Positions 27,470-36,634 of a stretch of DNA of 64,000 bases are shown here, one piece after another. The notes beneath the pieces are model-generated. The model had not been told where the DNA came from, made no database searches, and worked only from the letters and a program-made list of their open reading frames with translations. Source of the stretch: Microlunatus parietis. Its GTDB lineage: Bacteria; Actinomycetota; Actinomycetes; Propionibacteriales; Propionibacteriaceae. Made by a program: the position numbers and the translations under genes. The stretch lies in assembly GCF_013407955.1 (NCBI RefSeq), contig NZ_JACCBU010000001.1, forward strand, positions 1,178,001 to 1,242,000. Direction: 5' to 3'. Each line of letters opens with the position of its first letter. Positions within the stretch are counted from its first letter, which is position 1.

Positions 27470-28699
27470 TCAGCTCGAGTACAGCGCCTCGATCACGGAA
27501 CGGGCCAGCATCGTCGCCGGAGCCTGGCCGGCCGGCGTCGGCTCCAGCGAGGTCCAGATCACGACCGTGATCTTGCGTTCCGGATCGTGGCCGACGAACG
27601 TGTTGTACCCGGGCAACTCGCCGGTGTGGCCGTAGAGCGACCCGAACCGAGCCAGGCCGAGGCCGTACCCGGGTCCCTCGGGATCCTTCGGATCAACGGG
27701 CTCGACGCTGTCCAGCCGCTGCCGCTGCAGCTTGTAGCCGAGCAGGGTCCCGTCGGTCAGGGCCACCGCGTACGCCGCCAGGTCCGCGGCCGTGGAGATG
27801 CCCGCACCGGCACTCCAGGCCCAGGACGGGTTGACGTCGGTGACATCCATCGGAGCCACCGTCCCCGCCTTCGCCGCCGCCTGCACCGCCTCCGGCAGCA
27901 CCGGCGACTTCATGGTCTGGACGTTGGTGCCGTACGTGTAGCCCCGAGCATGATCATCCGGGAGCGCGGCGTCGGTGACCGCCGGGAAGGAGGAGTCCGT
28001 CATCCCCACCCGGTCCAGGACGCGTTCCTGGATCGCCTCGGCCAACGGCTTCCCGGTCAGTTGCTCGGCGATCACACCGAGCAGCACCGTGTTGGTGTTG
28101 GAGTACTCCCAGCCCCGGCCCGGTCCGAAACTCACCGGCTCGGCATACCCGAGCGCCAGCAGCTCGTTGGGCTTCCAGGCGCGGTCCGGGGTCTCGTCCA
28201 TAGCCACGTTGTGTTCCAGGGAGTGGGTGTAGTTGTACAGCCCGCTGCGCATCGTCAGCAGTTGCTCGATCGTGATCTTGGTGCCGTTGGGCACGTCCGG
28301 CCGGTACTGCGACACCGGGTCGGACAACGCGAGCCTGCCCTCCTCGACGAGTTGCAAGATCACCGTGCCGGTCCAGGTCTTGGTGACGCTGCCGATCCGG
28401 ATGTGATCGGTCGGCTGCACAGGATCGGTGCCGCGGTAGCGCCGGGTGCCGATGGTGGTCGTCCAGTCACCCAGGTCGGGCGACCTGACCATCACCACTG
28501 CGCCGGTGACCAGCATCTCCTGGGCCAGGTGTTCCAGCCGAGGCTTCAGCGCGGTGGCGTAGTCCGGCGCGGCCGCCGAGGCACGGGTCGAGGTTTCATG
28601 ATCGGAAGGGACCGATGCGGGTGAGCCGCAGGCTGCCACGGTCAGGACGACCGTTCCGATGGCCGCGCCGAGCCTTGATCGGCGTCGTTCCGTTCTCAT
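27470..28699 (-). CDS. beta-lactamase-fold serine hydrolase lipoprotein (S12 family)
   Basis: 409 residues. The N-terminus ends in LTVAACGS, a lipobox with cysteine 24, so the mature protein is membrane-anchored outside the cell. The active-site motifs of class C-like serine hydrolases are in order: SVTK (SxxK) near residue 103, YSN in GWEYSNTNTVLLG near 190, and HTG in YGHTGELPGYN near 355. Families with this layout are D-alanyl-D-alanine carboxypeptidases or esterases. It stands 48 bases upstream of the sensor kinase on the same strand, so a shared transcript is possible, hinting at a cell-wall-related signal. Confidence 0.87.
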   Translation of the reverse strand: MRTERRRSRLGAAIGTVVLTVAACGSPASVPSDHETSTRASAAAPDYATALKPRLEHLAQEMLVTGAVVMVRSPDLGDWTTTIGTRRYRGTDPVQPTDHIRIGSVTKTWTGTVILQLVEEGRLALSDPVSQYRPDVPNGTKITIEQLLTMRSGLYNYTHSLEHNVAMDETPDRAWKPNELLALGYAEPVSFGPGRGWEYSNTNTVLLGVIAEQLTGKPLAEAIQERVLDRVGMTDSSFPAVTDAALPDDHARGYTYGTNVQTMKSPVLPEAVQAAAKAGTVAPMDVTDVNPSWAWSAGAGISTAADLAAYAVALTDGTLLGYKLQRQRLDSVEPVDPKDPEGPGYGLGLARFGSLYGHTGELPGYNTFVGHDPERKITVVIWTSLEPTPAGQAPATMLARSVIEALYSS

Positions 28700-28910
28700 G
28701 CTTCCCGCCCCTCGCCGTTGATCACGCAGCGGGATCAGGTCGTCGCTGCTCCCCCGGTCGCGTCAGAACCGACATCAGCCCCCGTGAAGCCCCCCGCCTC
28801 ACTGATGCCGGCTCCGAGCGCCTGAGCGACGGCTCGCCGGTTCGCGCTACCTGTCGCTGAGCCAACTCTCGCCCGAACGCCGGGATCAAACAATGGAGGT
28901 AGCTGCACAA

Positions 28911-30260
28911 TCACCGAGTGCGGGCGGGCGCTCCGGCCGGAGCCAGCATCCGCCCGATCCGATCATGGAGCTGGTCCTCGGTGCCGGGCAGATAGCGCCC
29001 GGTCCGGAGATGGCGCTGATTGGAGTCGAGCACCTCGTAGCCGTACTCCTCGAACTGTCGGGCCACCGGGACGTAACCGATCATCCCGTTCGCATAGCCG
29101 AGCGGGAACACGGCGCCGAACCGCTCACCATGATCACGTTTCAGCCGCAGCCCGTGTTCGACGGTCATCTCGCCGGCCATCGCGATCATGGCCACCGACG
29201 CGCCGAGGGCCACGGTCTGCACCTCGAACGGCACCCGGTCCAGGTCCGGCACGCCGCGATCCAGCCGGTCCAGCAGCACCTCGGCCCAGTACCGGCGGAA
29301 CGGGGCCGTCGGTCGCTGCCGCTCCGCCTCCAGGGTCGCCCGCGTGACGGGCTCGGTGCGGAGCACCTCGATCCCGGAATCGATGTTGAGCGGGCCGGTC
29401 ACTGGCTCCAGGCCGGAGTTGATCACGGCCTCGACCGCGGCGCCCAGTTCGTTGCCGAGCTCCCGTACCTGATCGACGGTACGGGTTCCGAACACGTCCG
29501 CACCGGCCTGATGGGGCCGCGGCTTCTGATCACCGGCACAGCCCTGCAGGAACAGCGGTTGCGCGTACGGGAAGGCCTGCTCCAGCCGGTCGTAGGCGAA
29601 CCCTACATAGTCCCCGCCGATCCGCAGCCCGCTCCGCGACGTCGGATGGCAGGCGTAGTTGATCATGATCCCGCGGAGCATCCCGTCGGCGGCCGACTCG
29701 ACGGTGATCACGCCGACCTCATGATCGGTGATTCCGTCCGGGTACGGCAGCATCGCGTCGAACACCCGGCCGGGCCGGTCCGGATCGGGCCGGCGCCGGT
29801 TCATCGCGATCGAGCACTCCCCGACACCCCAGCGGAGCACGGCCGGATACCGATGCCGGGCGGCGATCCCGGCGGCTCGGGCGATCTTCTGGATCGCCGA
29901 GTCCAGGTAGTGCTCGTCGATCCAGCCGTGCTCGGCGTAGTCGGCCTCCCGGATCGCCGGACCGCAATGGGTGTGCGACGCGCTGAGCAGGATCCGCTGC
30001 TCGGCGATCCCGGTCCGCTCGGCCAGCGCGCGCCGCAGCCGGGGCGCCTGGTCGTAGCAGCCGAGCCACTCGAGCGAGACGATCAGCAGGTCGGTCCGGC
30101 CGTCGTCGATCACCGTCGTCACGGCACGCAGCGCATGATCGACTCCGGTGCTGGTGTGCTGGGCCCGGGCCGCGAAGCCGGCCAGCGGGGCGCCGACCGG
30201 CGGCGTGATGTCCGCGGTCGCGATGCCGACCCGATACTCAGCGCGCGCAGGCTCGATCAT
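28911..30260 (-). CDS. neutral-ceramidase-fold hydrolase (first copy)
   Basis: 449 residues, no signal peptide, so cytoplasmic unlike true secreted ceramidases. YRVGIATADITPPVGAPLAGF is the standard opening of the neutral/alkaline ceramidase superfamily; metal-ligand candidates appear in LLSASHTHCGP and INYACHPTSRSG, and FLQGCAGDQKPR and FPLGYANGMIGYVP are also family motifs. It is shorter than secreted ceramidases and lacks their C-terminal domain. AGGAG precedes the ATG by 7 bases. It follows a DegT aminotransferase on the same strand, so its substrate may be an N-acylated sugar or similar amide rather than ceramide. Confidence 0.82.
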   Translation of the reverse strand: MIEPARAEYRVGIATADITPPVGAPLAGFAARAQHTSTGVDHALRAVTTVIDDGRTDLLIVSLEWLGCYDQAPRLRRALAERTGIAEQRILLSASHTHCGPAIREADYAEHGWIDEHYLDSAIQKIARAAGIAARHRYPAVLRWGVGECSIAMNRRRPDPDRPGRVFDAMLPYPDGITDHEVGVITVESAADGMLRGIMINYACHPTSRSGLRIGGDYVGFAYDRLEQAFPYAQPLFLQGCAGDQKPRPHQAGADVFGTRTVDQVRELGNELGAAVEAVINSGLEPVTGPLNIDSGIEVLRTEPVTRATLEAERQRPTAPFRRYWAEVLLDRLDRGVPDLDRVPFEVQTVALGASVAMIAMAGEMTVEHGLRLKRDHGERFGAVFPLGYANGMIGYVPVARQFEEYGYEVLDSNQRHLRTGRYLPGTEDQLHDRIGRMLAPAGAPARTR

Positions 30261-30288
30261 GATCGACTCCTGTTCGGGGTCCCCGCGG

Positions 30289-30323
30289 CGTAGTTCGGGG
30301 GAGCGCAGCGGAGGAGAACTACG
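30289..30323 (-). repeat. inverted repeat between the DegT and ceramidase-fold genes
   Basis: CGTAGTTC (30289-30296) and GAACTACG (30316-30323) form perfect 8-base arms around 19 bases. In the mRNA of the leftward unit this would fold between the DegT stop and the next ribosome site, and could act as a processing or partial termination point. No T-run follows, so a full Rho-independent terminator is unlikely. Confidence 0.55.
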
Positions 30324-30335
30324 TCGTGGGGTGAA

Positions 30336-31562
30336 TCAGCCGGCGACCTGCTTGCTGGCCAGGCGCAGCGCGGCGGCGATGTCGTCGACGTCGGCCTCGG
30401 TGTAGTTCTCGTTCCAGCCGATCACCAGCAAGCGGCCGCTGATCAAGGACTCGGTCACCGGGCACAGGCCCTCGGCGTAACGATCATGAACGTCGGCCAG
30501 CGGGAAGCCCGAGTCGCCGTACGTCTTCGCCTCGCTGAGCACCGGGTTGAGATACAGCGGCCGCTGGATGTAGCCCGGGCCGGCCGCGACGCCCTGCTCC
30601 GCCAGCGCCTTCGCGTACGCGTGCCCGTCGCCACCCGCCAGCTCGGGATCGATGAAGAGCGGGAACTGCCAGTAGCTGGAGCCGTCCACCGGCGCCGCCC
30701 GCAGCCCGGGCAGGTCGGCGATCGCCTCGGTCAGCCGGTGCGCCCGCTCCCTGCGGTCCTTGACGATCCCGTCCAGCTTCGGCAGCTGGGCCCGGGCGAC
30801 CGCAGCCTGCAGCTCGGTCATCCGGTAGTTCAGGCTGAGGAACAGGTGGGTCCGCTCGTTGGTGTCGCGCGGCCACGCCTTGTCGGCGAACAGCCGGGCC
30901 CGGCGGACCAACTCGGGCTCGTCCTTGCTGATCACCATGCCGCCGTCGCCGGCCGTGATGTGCTTGGACTGCTGCAGGCTGAAGCAGCCCAGGTGGCCGA
31001 CGGTGCCGGCGCGCGCGCCGGACGCGGTCAGGGTTCCGTACGCCTGCGCGCAGTCCTCGATCAAGATCACGCCGTGCCGGTCGGCGATCTCGCGCAGTTC
31101 CTCGACCGGCGCCGGGACGCCGAACAGGTGCACGACGATGATCGCTCTGGTGCGGTCGGTGATCGCCGCCTCGACCGAGGCCGGGTCGAGGATGCCGGTG
31201 TGCTGATCGACGTCGGCGAACACCGGGATCGCATTCTGCATGACGATCGGGAGCACGGTGCCGGCGTCGGACAGGCCGGTGGTGATGATCTCGTCGCCGG
31301 GGCCCGGGTTCACGGCCGCGACGGCGAGGTGCAGCGCTGACGTACCGGAGGAACAGGCCACGACGTGCTCCACCCCGCAGTAGGCGCCGAACTCCTGCTC
31401 CCAGGCCCGCGTCTCGCCGCCGACCGTACTGTTCAATTGACCGCTGTTGATCACGCGGGTGACGGCCTCGAGTTCCTCTGCGCCGATCCGGCGACCGGAC
31501 AGGTCGTTGACGGTCGGAAAGGGCGTGGTACGGATCGGGCCGGCGGATTCTGTGGTGGTCAT
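30336..31562 (-). CDS. DegT/DnrJ/EryC1-family PLP aminotransferase (first of divergent pair)
   Basis: 408 residues. Family features: CSSGTSALHLAVAA for cofactor phosphate contact, the aspartate of LIEDCAQAYG that pairs with the pyridine nitrogen, and the Schiff-base lysine in FSLQQSKHITAGDGG near residue 205, followed by NYRMTELQAAVARAQL. Such enzymes transfer an amino group to keto-sugars or keto-cyclitols. A homologous gene (31691) runs the other way from a shared AT-rich promoter region, and a ceramidase-fold gene follows. Whether it builds or removes an amino sugar cannot be told from sequence. Confidence 0.9.
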   Translation of the reverse strand: MTTTESAGPIRTTPFPTVNDLSGRRIGAEELEAVTRVINSGQLNSTVGGETRAWEQEFGAYCGVEHVVACSSGTSALHLAVAAVNPGPGDEIITTGLSDAGTVLPIVMQNAIPVFADVDQHTGILDPASVEAAITDRTRAIIVVHLFGVPAPVEELREIADRHGVILIEDCAQAYGTLTASGARAGTVGHLGCFSLQQSKHITAGDGGMVISKDEPELVRRARLFADKAWPRDTNERTHLFLSLNYRMTELQAAVARAQLPKLDGIVKDRRERAHRLTEAIADLPGLRAAPVDGSSYWQFPLFIDPELAGGDGHAYAKALAEQGVAAGPGYIQRPLYLNPVLSEAKTYGDSGFPLADVHDRYAEGLCPVTESLISGRLLVIGWNENYTEADVDDIAAALRLASKQVAG

Positions 31563-31690
31563 CGCTGAGTCCTACCTCGACGCTTGGTAATTTAGGCGCT
31601 AATCTAATGCAAAATACTGCGCGCCGAAACTACCGGCAGCGGGCGGATCGAGAGTCGAGACGCACCATGAAGTCTCAGAGAGGTGACGAC

Positions 31691-32941
31691 GTGACCAGCA
31701 CCAGCGCGCGAGATGGTCGGGACCTGGCCGTGGAGGGCGGGCGCCCCGCACTCGACGGACTGCCCCCGTTCCCCTCCTGGCCGCAGCATTCCGAGGCCGA
31801 CGCCCAGGCTCTGCTCGGCGTGCTCGAGTCCGGCAAGTGGGGCAGCACCCACGGCGACATCGTCTCGACCTTCGAGTCGGAGTTCGCCGCCGCTCACGGC
31901 GCCAAGTACGGCGTCGCCCTGACCAACGGCACCCTGGCCATCGCGGCCGCCCTGCGGGCCGCCGGGGTCGGGGTCGGCGACGAGGTGATCGTGCCTCCGT
32001 ACACCTTCATCGCGACCGCCTCGGCCGCCCTGTTCGTCGGTGCGGTGCCGACGTTCGCCGATGTCGAGCCGGACACCCACCTGATCGACCCGGCCTCCGT
32101 CGAGCGGGCGATCACCGATCGGACCAAGGCGATCATCGCGGTCCACCTGGCCGGTTCGGTGGCCAACCTGGACGCGCTCAACCACATCGCGGAGACCCGC
32201 GGGCTGACCTTGATCGAGGACGCCGCGCAGGCCACCGGTGCCGCCTGGCGGGGCCGCCCGGTCGGCGCGATCGGGCACCTCGGCACGTTCAGCTTCCAGA
32301 CCAGCAAGAACATCACGGCCGGCGAGGGCGGCATCGTCCTCACCGACGACGAGCGGCTCGCCTCCGGTGTCTACTCCCTGGTCAATGTGGGCCGGGTCCG
32401 CGGCGGCGGCTGGTACGAGCACGCGTCGGTCGGCTACAACCTCCGGCTGACCGAGTTCCAGGGCGCGCTGCTCCGCGGCCAGCTGACCCGACTGCCGGAA
32501 CAGCAGAAGCTCCGCGACGAGAACGCCAAGCTGCTCACCCAGCTGTTGGCCGACGTCGAGGGCGTCCAGGTGGACCGCGAGCCGGCCGAGATGACCGCCC
32601 ACGGCCGGCACCTGTTCATGTTCCGGGTACCCGAGCTCGGCAAGGCCGGCCTGCGTGACGCGGCCGCCAAGGCGCTGAACGCGGAGGGCGTCGTCGGCGC
32701 CTCCGGCGGCTACGTGCCGCTGCACCGCAACGAGGCCCTGCTCGCCGAGTCCACCGCGCTGGCGGAGCGGCTCGGTCAGCCGTACCCGCAGGCCGACTGC
32801 CCGGTCTCCGACCTGGTCTGCACCGACACCATCTGGTTCCCGCAGACGATCATGCTCGGCAGCACCGAGCAGATCCATGCCGTCGCCGACGCCATCACCA
32901 AGGTCGTCGGTTCCGGTGATGCGCTGAAATCCTCGAACTGA
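31691..32941 (+). CDS. DegT/DnrJ/EryC1-family PLP aminotransferase (second of divergent pair)
   Basis: 416 residues from GTG 31691, selected because AGAGAGG lies 8 bases upstream; ATG 31667 and earlier starts are possible. It has ALTNGTLAIAAALRAAGV, the LIEDAAQATGA aspartate and the lysine in FSFQTSKNITAGEGG, then VGYNLRLTEFQGALLRGQL, so the active site is complete. It opens a tight rightward unit with an epimerase and a DapA-like aldolase. Divergent pairing with the other DegT gene suggests both work on one pathway, perhaps interconverting amino and keto forms of a sugar. Confidence 0.9.
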   Translation: MTSTSARDGRDLAVEGGRPALDGLPPFPSWPQHSEADAQALLGVLESGKWGSTHGDIVSTFESEFAAAHGAKYGVALTNGTLAIAAALRAAGVGVGDEVIVPPYTFIATASAALFVGAVPTFADVEPDTHLIDPASVERAITDRTKAIIAVHLAGSVANLDALNHIAETRGLTLIEDAAQATGAAWRGRPVGAIGHLGTFSFQTSKNITAGEGGIVLTDDERLASGVYSLVNVGRVRGGGWYEHASVGYNLRLTEFQGALLRGQLTRLPEQQKLRDENAKLLTQLLADVEGVQVDREPAEMTAHGRHLFMFRVPELGKAGLRDAAAKALNAEGVVGASGGYVPLHRNEALLAESTALAERLGQPYPQADCPVSDLVCTDTIWFPQTIMLGSTEQIHAVADAITKVVGSGDALKSSN

Positions 32942-32952
32942 AAGGGAGTTGC

Positions 32953-33969
32953 GTGAAGACCCTTGCCGATCTCGACAACGCGCTGAGTGAACCCGGCGAT
33001 GATCTCGTCGCTGATCTCAGCCGACTGCGGGGTGACATCGTCGTCCTCGGCGCCGCAGGAAAGCTCGGACCGAGCTTGATCGAACTCGCCTGTCGCGGCA
33101 TCGCCGCGGCGGGCACCGGGGCCAAGGTGCATGCCGTGTCCCGGTTCAGCCGCGGCGAGCTCGCCGAGCGGCTGGAACGTGCCGGCGCGGACGTGATCCG
33201 CGCCGACATCACCGACGACCAGGCGCTGGCCACGCTCCCCGACGCGGAGAACGTGATCTTCCTGGTCGGCTCCAAGTTCGGCACCCAGGACAACGAATCC
33301 GCGACCTGGGCGACCAACACCTACCTGCCCGGCCGGGTCGCCGAGCGGTACTCGGCGGCCAAGATCGTCGCCCTGTCCACCGGCAACGTGTACCCGCTGT
33401 CCCCCGTCACCTCGGGCGGCAGCACCGAGGACGACCCGGTCGGGCCGGTCGGGGACTACGCCATGTCGTGCCTCGGCCGGGAACGCATCCTGACCCACTT
33501 CGCCAAGACCAACCAGACCCCGCTCGCCTTGATCAGGTTGAACTACGCGGTGGAGTTGCAGTACGGGGTGCTGGTCGATCTGGCCACCAAGATCAAGAAC
33601 GGCGAGCCGGTCGACGTGACCACCGGGTTCGCCAACGTGGTCTGGCAGGGCTACTGCAACGAGGTCATCCTGCGCTCGCTGCACCACGCCGACCCGTCGC
33701 CGTTCATCCTCAACCTGACCGGTCCGGAGACCCTCTCGATCCGCCGTACGGCAGCGAAACTGGCCGCCCGGATGGGCCTCGAGGTCACGTACACGGGCAG
33801 CGAGGCGGACACGGCCCTGCTCTCGGACGCGTCCAAGTGCCACCGCCTGTTCGGCTATCCGAACGTTCCTCTTGATCAAGTGATCGAGTGGACCGCGGAC
33901 TGGGTGGCCGCGGGCGGAGCGATGCTGGGCAAGCCGACGCACTTCGAGACGAGGGACGGGAAGTTCTGA
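32953..33969 (+). CDS. NAD-dependent epimerase/dehydratase-like protein
   Basis: 338 residues from GTG 32953, preceded by AAAGGGAG. IVVLGAAGKLGPSLIELAC is a Rossmann GxxGxxG-type nucleotide-binding turn; KIVALSTGNVYP and the later GDYAMSCLGRERIL region stand where SDR-extended enzymes carry the catalytic Ser and YxxxK. Here the tyrosine is followed by AMSC rather than xxxK, so the usual lysine appears missing. Coupled by ATGA overlap to the DapA-like gene. It likely oxidises or epimerises the sugar acted on by the aminotransferases; reduced catalytic motif makes the activity uncertain. Confidence 0.78.
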   Translation: MKTLADLDNALSEPGDDLVADLSRLRGDIVVLGAAGKLGPSLIELACRGIAAAGTGAKVHAVSRFSRGELAERLERAGADVIRADITDDQALATLPDAENVIFLVGSKFGTQDNESATWATNTYLPGRVAERYSAAKIVALSTGNVYPLSPVTSGGSTEDDPVGPVGDYAMSCLGRERILTHFAKTNQTPLALIRLNYAVELQYGVLVDLATKIKNGEPVDVTTGFANVVWQGYCNEVILRSLHHADPSPFILNLTGPETLSIRRTAAKLAARMGLEVTYTGSEADTALLSDASKCHRLFGYPNVPLDQVIEWTADWVAAGGAMLGKPTHFETRDGKF

Positions 33970-35003
33970 TGAGTGCCCTTGATCGATTCGCCGCCGGAAC
34001 CGTGATCCCGGCGCAGCCGCTGGCGCTGACCGAGAACCTGCAGCTGGACGAGCGGCGGCAGCGGGCGCTGTCCCGCTACTACCTGGCGGCCGGCGCCGGC
34101 GGCATCGCGGTCGGCGTGCACAGCACCCAGTTCGGGATCCACTTCGAGCACAATCATCTGCTCAAGCCGGTGCTCTCGCTGGCTGCGGACGTGGTCAAGG
34201 AGTCCGGCGACGAGGACGCGGTCCTGGTCGCCGGCGCCTGCGGCCCGACCGAGCAGGCCGTCGCCGAGACCCAGCTGGCCGCCGAGCTCGGCTACCACGC
34301 CGTGCTGCTGGCCCCGTACGGCGCCGGTGATCTTGATCTGGACCAGCTGCTGGAACGGGCCCGCGCCGTGTCCGAGGTGCTGCCGTTGATCGGCTTCTAC
34401 CTGCAGCCGAGCGTCGGCGGCCGCCCGCTGCCGCGCCGGTTCTGGACCGGGATGGCGGAGATCGAGAACCTGGTCGGGATCAAGATCGCCCCGTTCGACC
34501 GGTACGCGACGCTGGACGTGCTGACCGGCATCGCCGACTCCGACCGGGCCCTGGACATCGCGCTCTACACCGGCAACGACGACCACATCGCCGGCGACCT
34601 GCTGATGCACTTCCCGCTGCCGGGCGGCCGGCGGCTGGAGTTCGTCGGCGGCCTGCTCGGCCAGTGGTCGCTCTGGACGGCGGAAGCGGTCAAGCTGCTC
34701 GAGGACAGCAAGCTGGCCAAGACCGGCGACACCGAGGCACTGAACCGGGTGCTCGCCGTCGACGGCCCGCTGACCGACGCGAACGCCGCGATCTTCGACG
34801 CCGCGAACCAGTTCCACGGCTGCCTCCCCGGCATCCACGAGATCCTCCGCCGCCAGGGTCTGCTGCAGGGGCTCTGGTGCCTGGAGCCGGGCGAGGTGCT
34901 GAGCCCCGGCCAGCTCGAGGAGATCGACCGGATCTGGGCCGCCTACCCCCAGCTGCGCGACGACGCCTTCGTCGCCGAGCACCTGGACACCTGGCTCGCC
35001 TAA
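33969..35003 (+). CDS. dihydrodipicolinate-synthase/N-acetylneuraminate-lyase family aldolase
   Basis: 344 residues from the ATG that overlaps the epimerase stop. The TIM-barrel family signs are a GAGGIAVGVHSTQF phosphate/pyruvate-loop-like turn (usually GGTTGE or GSTGE, so altered) and a lysine in LVGIKIAPFDRYATL at the Schiff-base position. Family members cleave or form 2-keto-3-deoxy sugar acids with pyruvate; the atypical loop suggests a non-pyruvate or unusual substrate. It ends the rightward unit. True DapA is unlikely given the context. Confidence 0.82.
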   Translation: MSALDRFAAGTVIPAQPLALTENLQLDERRQRALSRYYLAAGAGGIAVGVHSTQFGIHFEHNHLLKPVLSLAADVVKESGDEDAVLVAGACGPTEQAVAETQLAAELGYHAVLLAPYGAGDLDLDQLLERARAVSEVLPLIGFYLQPSVGGRPLPRRFWTGMAEIENLVGIKIAPFDRYATLDVLTGIADSDRALDIALYTGNDDHIAGDLLMHFPLPGGRRLEFVGGLLGQWSLWTAEAVKLLEDSKLAKTGDTEALNRVLAVDGPLTDANAAIFDAANQFHGCLPGIHEILRRQGLLQGLWCLEPGEVLSPGQLEEIDRIWAAYPQLRDDAFVAEHLDTWLA

Positions 35004-35750
35004 CCCCATCCGCCGACCGGTCACCAAAGCAGCGGTTTTTGCGGCGTGTCGCTGCGGAAGTGACTGGTCGGTGGTGCCTGGTGGGCTCGCGGCGTTGACC
35101 GAAATCGAGCGCACTTCGGCGGAATCGGCGTCACCCCCTCTCCGCCAGGTTTCGCGCGGGTGCGCTGGATTCCGGTCAGTCGGGGCGGGCGGAGGGGATG
35201 AGCGGGCCGATCGCCGAGCCACAACCCCCTGGCCCCGACCGCTGTGAACTTCAGCCGGATGTAGTCGGAGAGCGCCCGTCGACCGACCGCGGCTCATCTT
35301 CCTCGTCAGCCCGTTGCTCCCATCACTCCGGCTCCCTATCACCCGCCGCGCCAGAACATCCCCGACGCCTCGACGACGCAGAGATCTGTCGCAATATCAC
35401 TGCTCACGGAGCACTCGGGCCGGTGACAACGTTGAACGGTCCGATGCGAAGTGGAATCGCGACATCCACTGCCCCGGACCTCGACGATGTCGCATGGGCG
35501 CGCGAACTCGGGATCATCCGCATTGTGGCGAAGCAGTCGTTAGCGGCAGCCCGGATGGCGGCGTGGTCGTGACCGCGGGCGGGCCGACACCAGGTAGCGC
35601 CTGGACCGGCCGGCCAGCGACCGTCCCGGTCGCGGTGCCGGGCGAGGTCGGGTTCATAGCGAACTGCTCTCACCGACCGGTCAGGTCTCCAGCGACACGC
35701 CGCGGAATCGACTTTGGTTGTGACCGGTCGCGGGTCGTTAGGGTGCGGCC
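35004..35750. other. long intergenic gap, no convincing gene
   Basis: About 750 bases. Open frames at 35198-35572 and 35314-35868 lack ribosome sites and recognisable domains, and the second would run into the next gene in the wrong frame. GACCGGTC occurs at both ends of the gap (about 35016 and 35676). The composition is somewhat less GC-biased and poorer in TGATCA words than flanking clusters. It may hold decayed DNA or a long promoter region. Confidence 0.4.
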
Positions 35751-36518
35751 ATGTTCACGGCGACGATCCTCGGGGCCGAACTGTATGTCATCTTGTGGTT
35801 CTTCTTCATCTTCAGCGTGCTCGGCGTCGTCGTCGAGATGCTGTACGCGATCGCGCAGGACGGGGTGATCGAGTCCCGGCGCGGCCTGCTCTACCTCCCA
35901 CTGAGCCCGATCTACGGGATCGGTGGCGTGCTGATCACGCTCTTCCTGCTGCCATACCTGCACGAGCCGTTGATCTTGTTCTTCGTGGGCATGCTGGTCG
36001 GCAGCGTGCTGGAATACATGGCGAGTTTCGTCATGGAGAAGGCGTTCCACACGGTCTTCTGGGACTACAGCAAACTACCGCTGAACCTGCACGGCCGGAT
36101 CTGCCTGCGCTACTCGATCTACTGGGGCCTGCTGTCCCTGCTGTTGATCTACGTGATCGATGTCTGGACGTACCGGATCGTCGAGGGGATCAACCGTTCC
36201 GTCGGAGAGGTTGTCCTGATCGTGATCATCGTGCCGACGGTGTTCTCGATCATGGTCACCCTGTTCGCGTTCGACCGGCTGAAGCGCAAGGTGTCCGAGC
36301 TCCGCGCCGCCGACGTCGGCGGTACGGCAGCGTTCCACCCCGGACACGGCCGAGCCGCAGCCCTGCTCGACCGCCTCGCCCCGGACCAGTTGATCGTGAA
36401 CACGTTCCCGCGGATGAGCCTGGTCACCGAGTACTGCCGACTGACCGACCTGCAACCGCGCCAGCTCGAGGTCGGCCTGAGAGCCCCGCGACGCGTTCGG
36501 GAGCGGCTCGTTCGCTGA
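35751..36518 (+). CDS. CmpB-type putative ABC-transporter membrane protein
   Basis: 255 residues. Six hydrophobic helices fill the first 180 residues; YVILWFFFIFSVLGVVVEMLYA, RRGLLYLPLSPIYGIGGV, and GSVLEYMASFVMEKAFHTVFWDYS are strongly conserved features of the CmpB family (putative ABC-transporter permease, PF06541). No ATPase partner lies nearby. The family is common in Firmicutes and in some actinobacteria; its function is not established. About 70 C-terminal residues are hydrophilic and cytoplasmic. Spacing leaves it as a single-gene unit. Confidence 0.8.
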   Translation: MFTATILGAELYVILWFFFIFSVLGVVVEMLYAIAQDGVIESRRGLLYLPLSPIYGIGGVLITLFLLPYLHEPLILFFVGMLVGSVLEYMASFVMEKAFHTVFWDYSKLPLNLHGRICLRYSIYWGLLSLLLIYVIDVWTYRIVEGINRSVGEVVLIVIIVPTVFSIMVTLFAFDRLKRKVSELRAADVGGTAAFHPGHGRAAALLDRLAPDQLIVNTFPRMSLVTEYCRLTDLQPRQLEVGLRAPRRVRERLVR

Positions 36519-36634
36519 CCGGGTCGGCTCCGCAACGGACAGAACGCACCCTCGGCCCGAGCGGTACGCCGTCGCACTGGCCGGGGAACACGAACATTCG
36601 CGAAGCCGCTGCCAATGTCTTTGGCCGGGCCCAC

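Noticed and set aside
31563..31690. TTAG-GCG-CTAA palindrome between the divergent DegT genes
   Set aside because: Arms are only four bases; it may be part of a promoter but is not strong enough to list as an operator.
35198..35868. Two overlapping open frames in the 35 kb gap
   Set aside because: No ribosome sites, no domains and the second conflicts with the well-supported CmpB-type gene.
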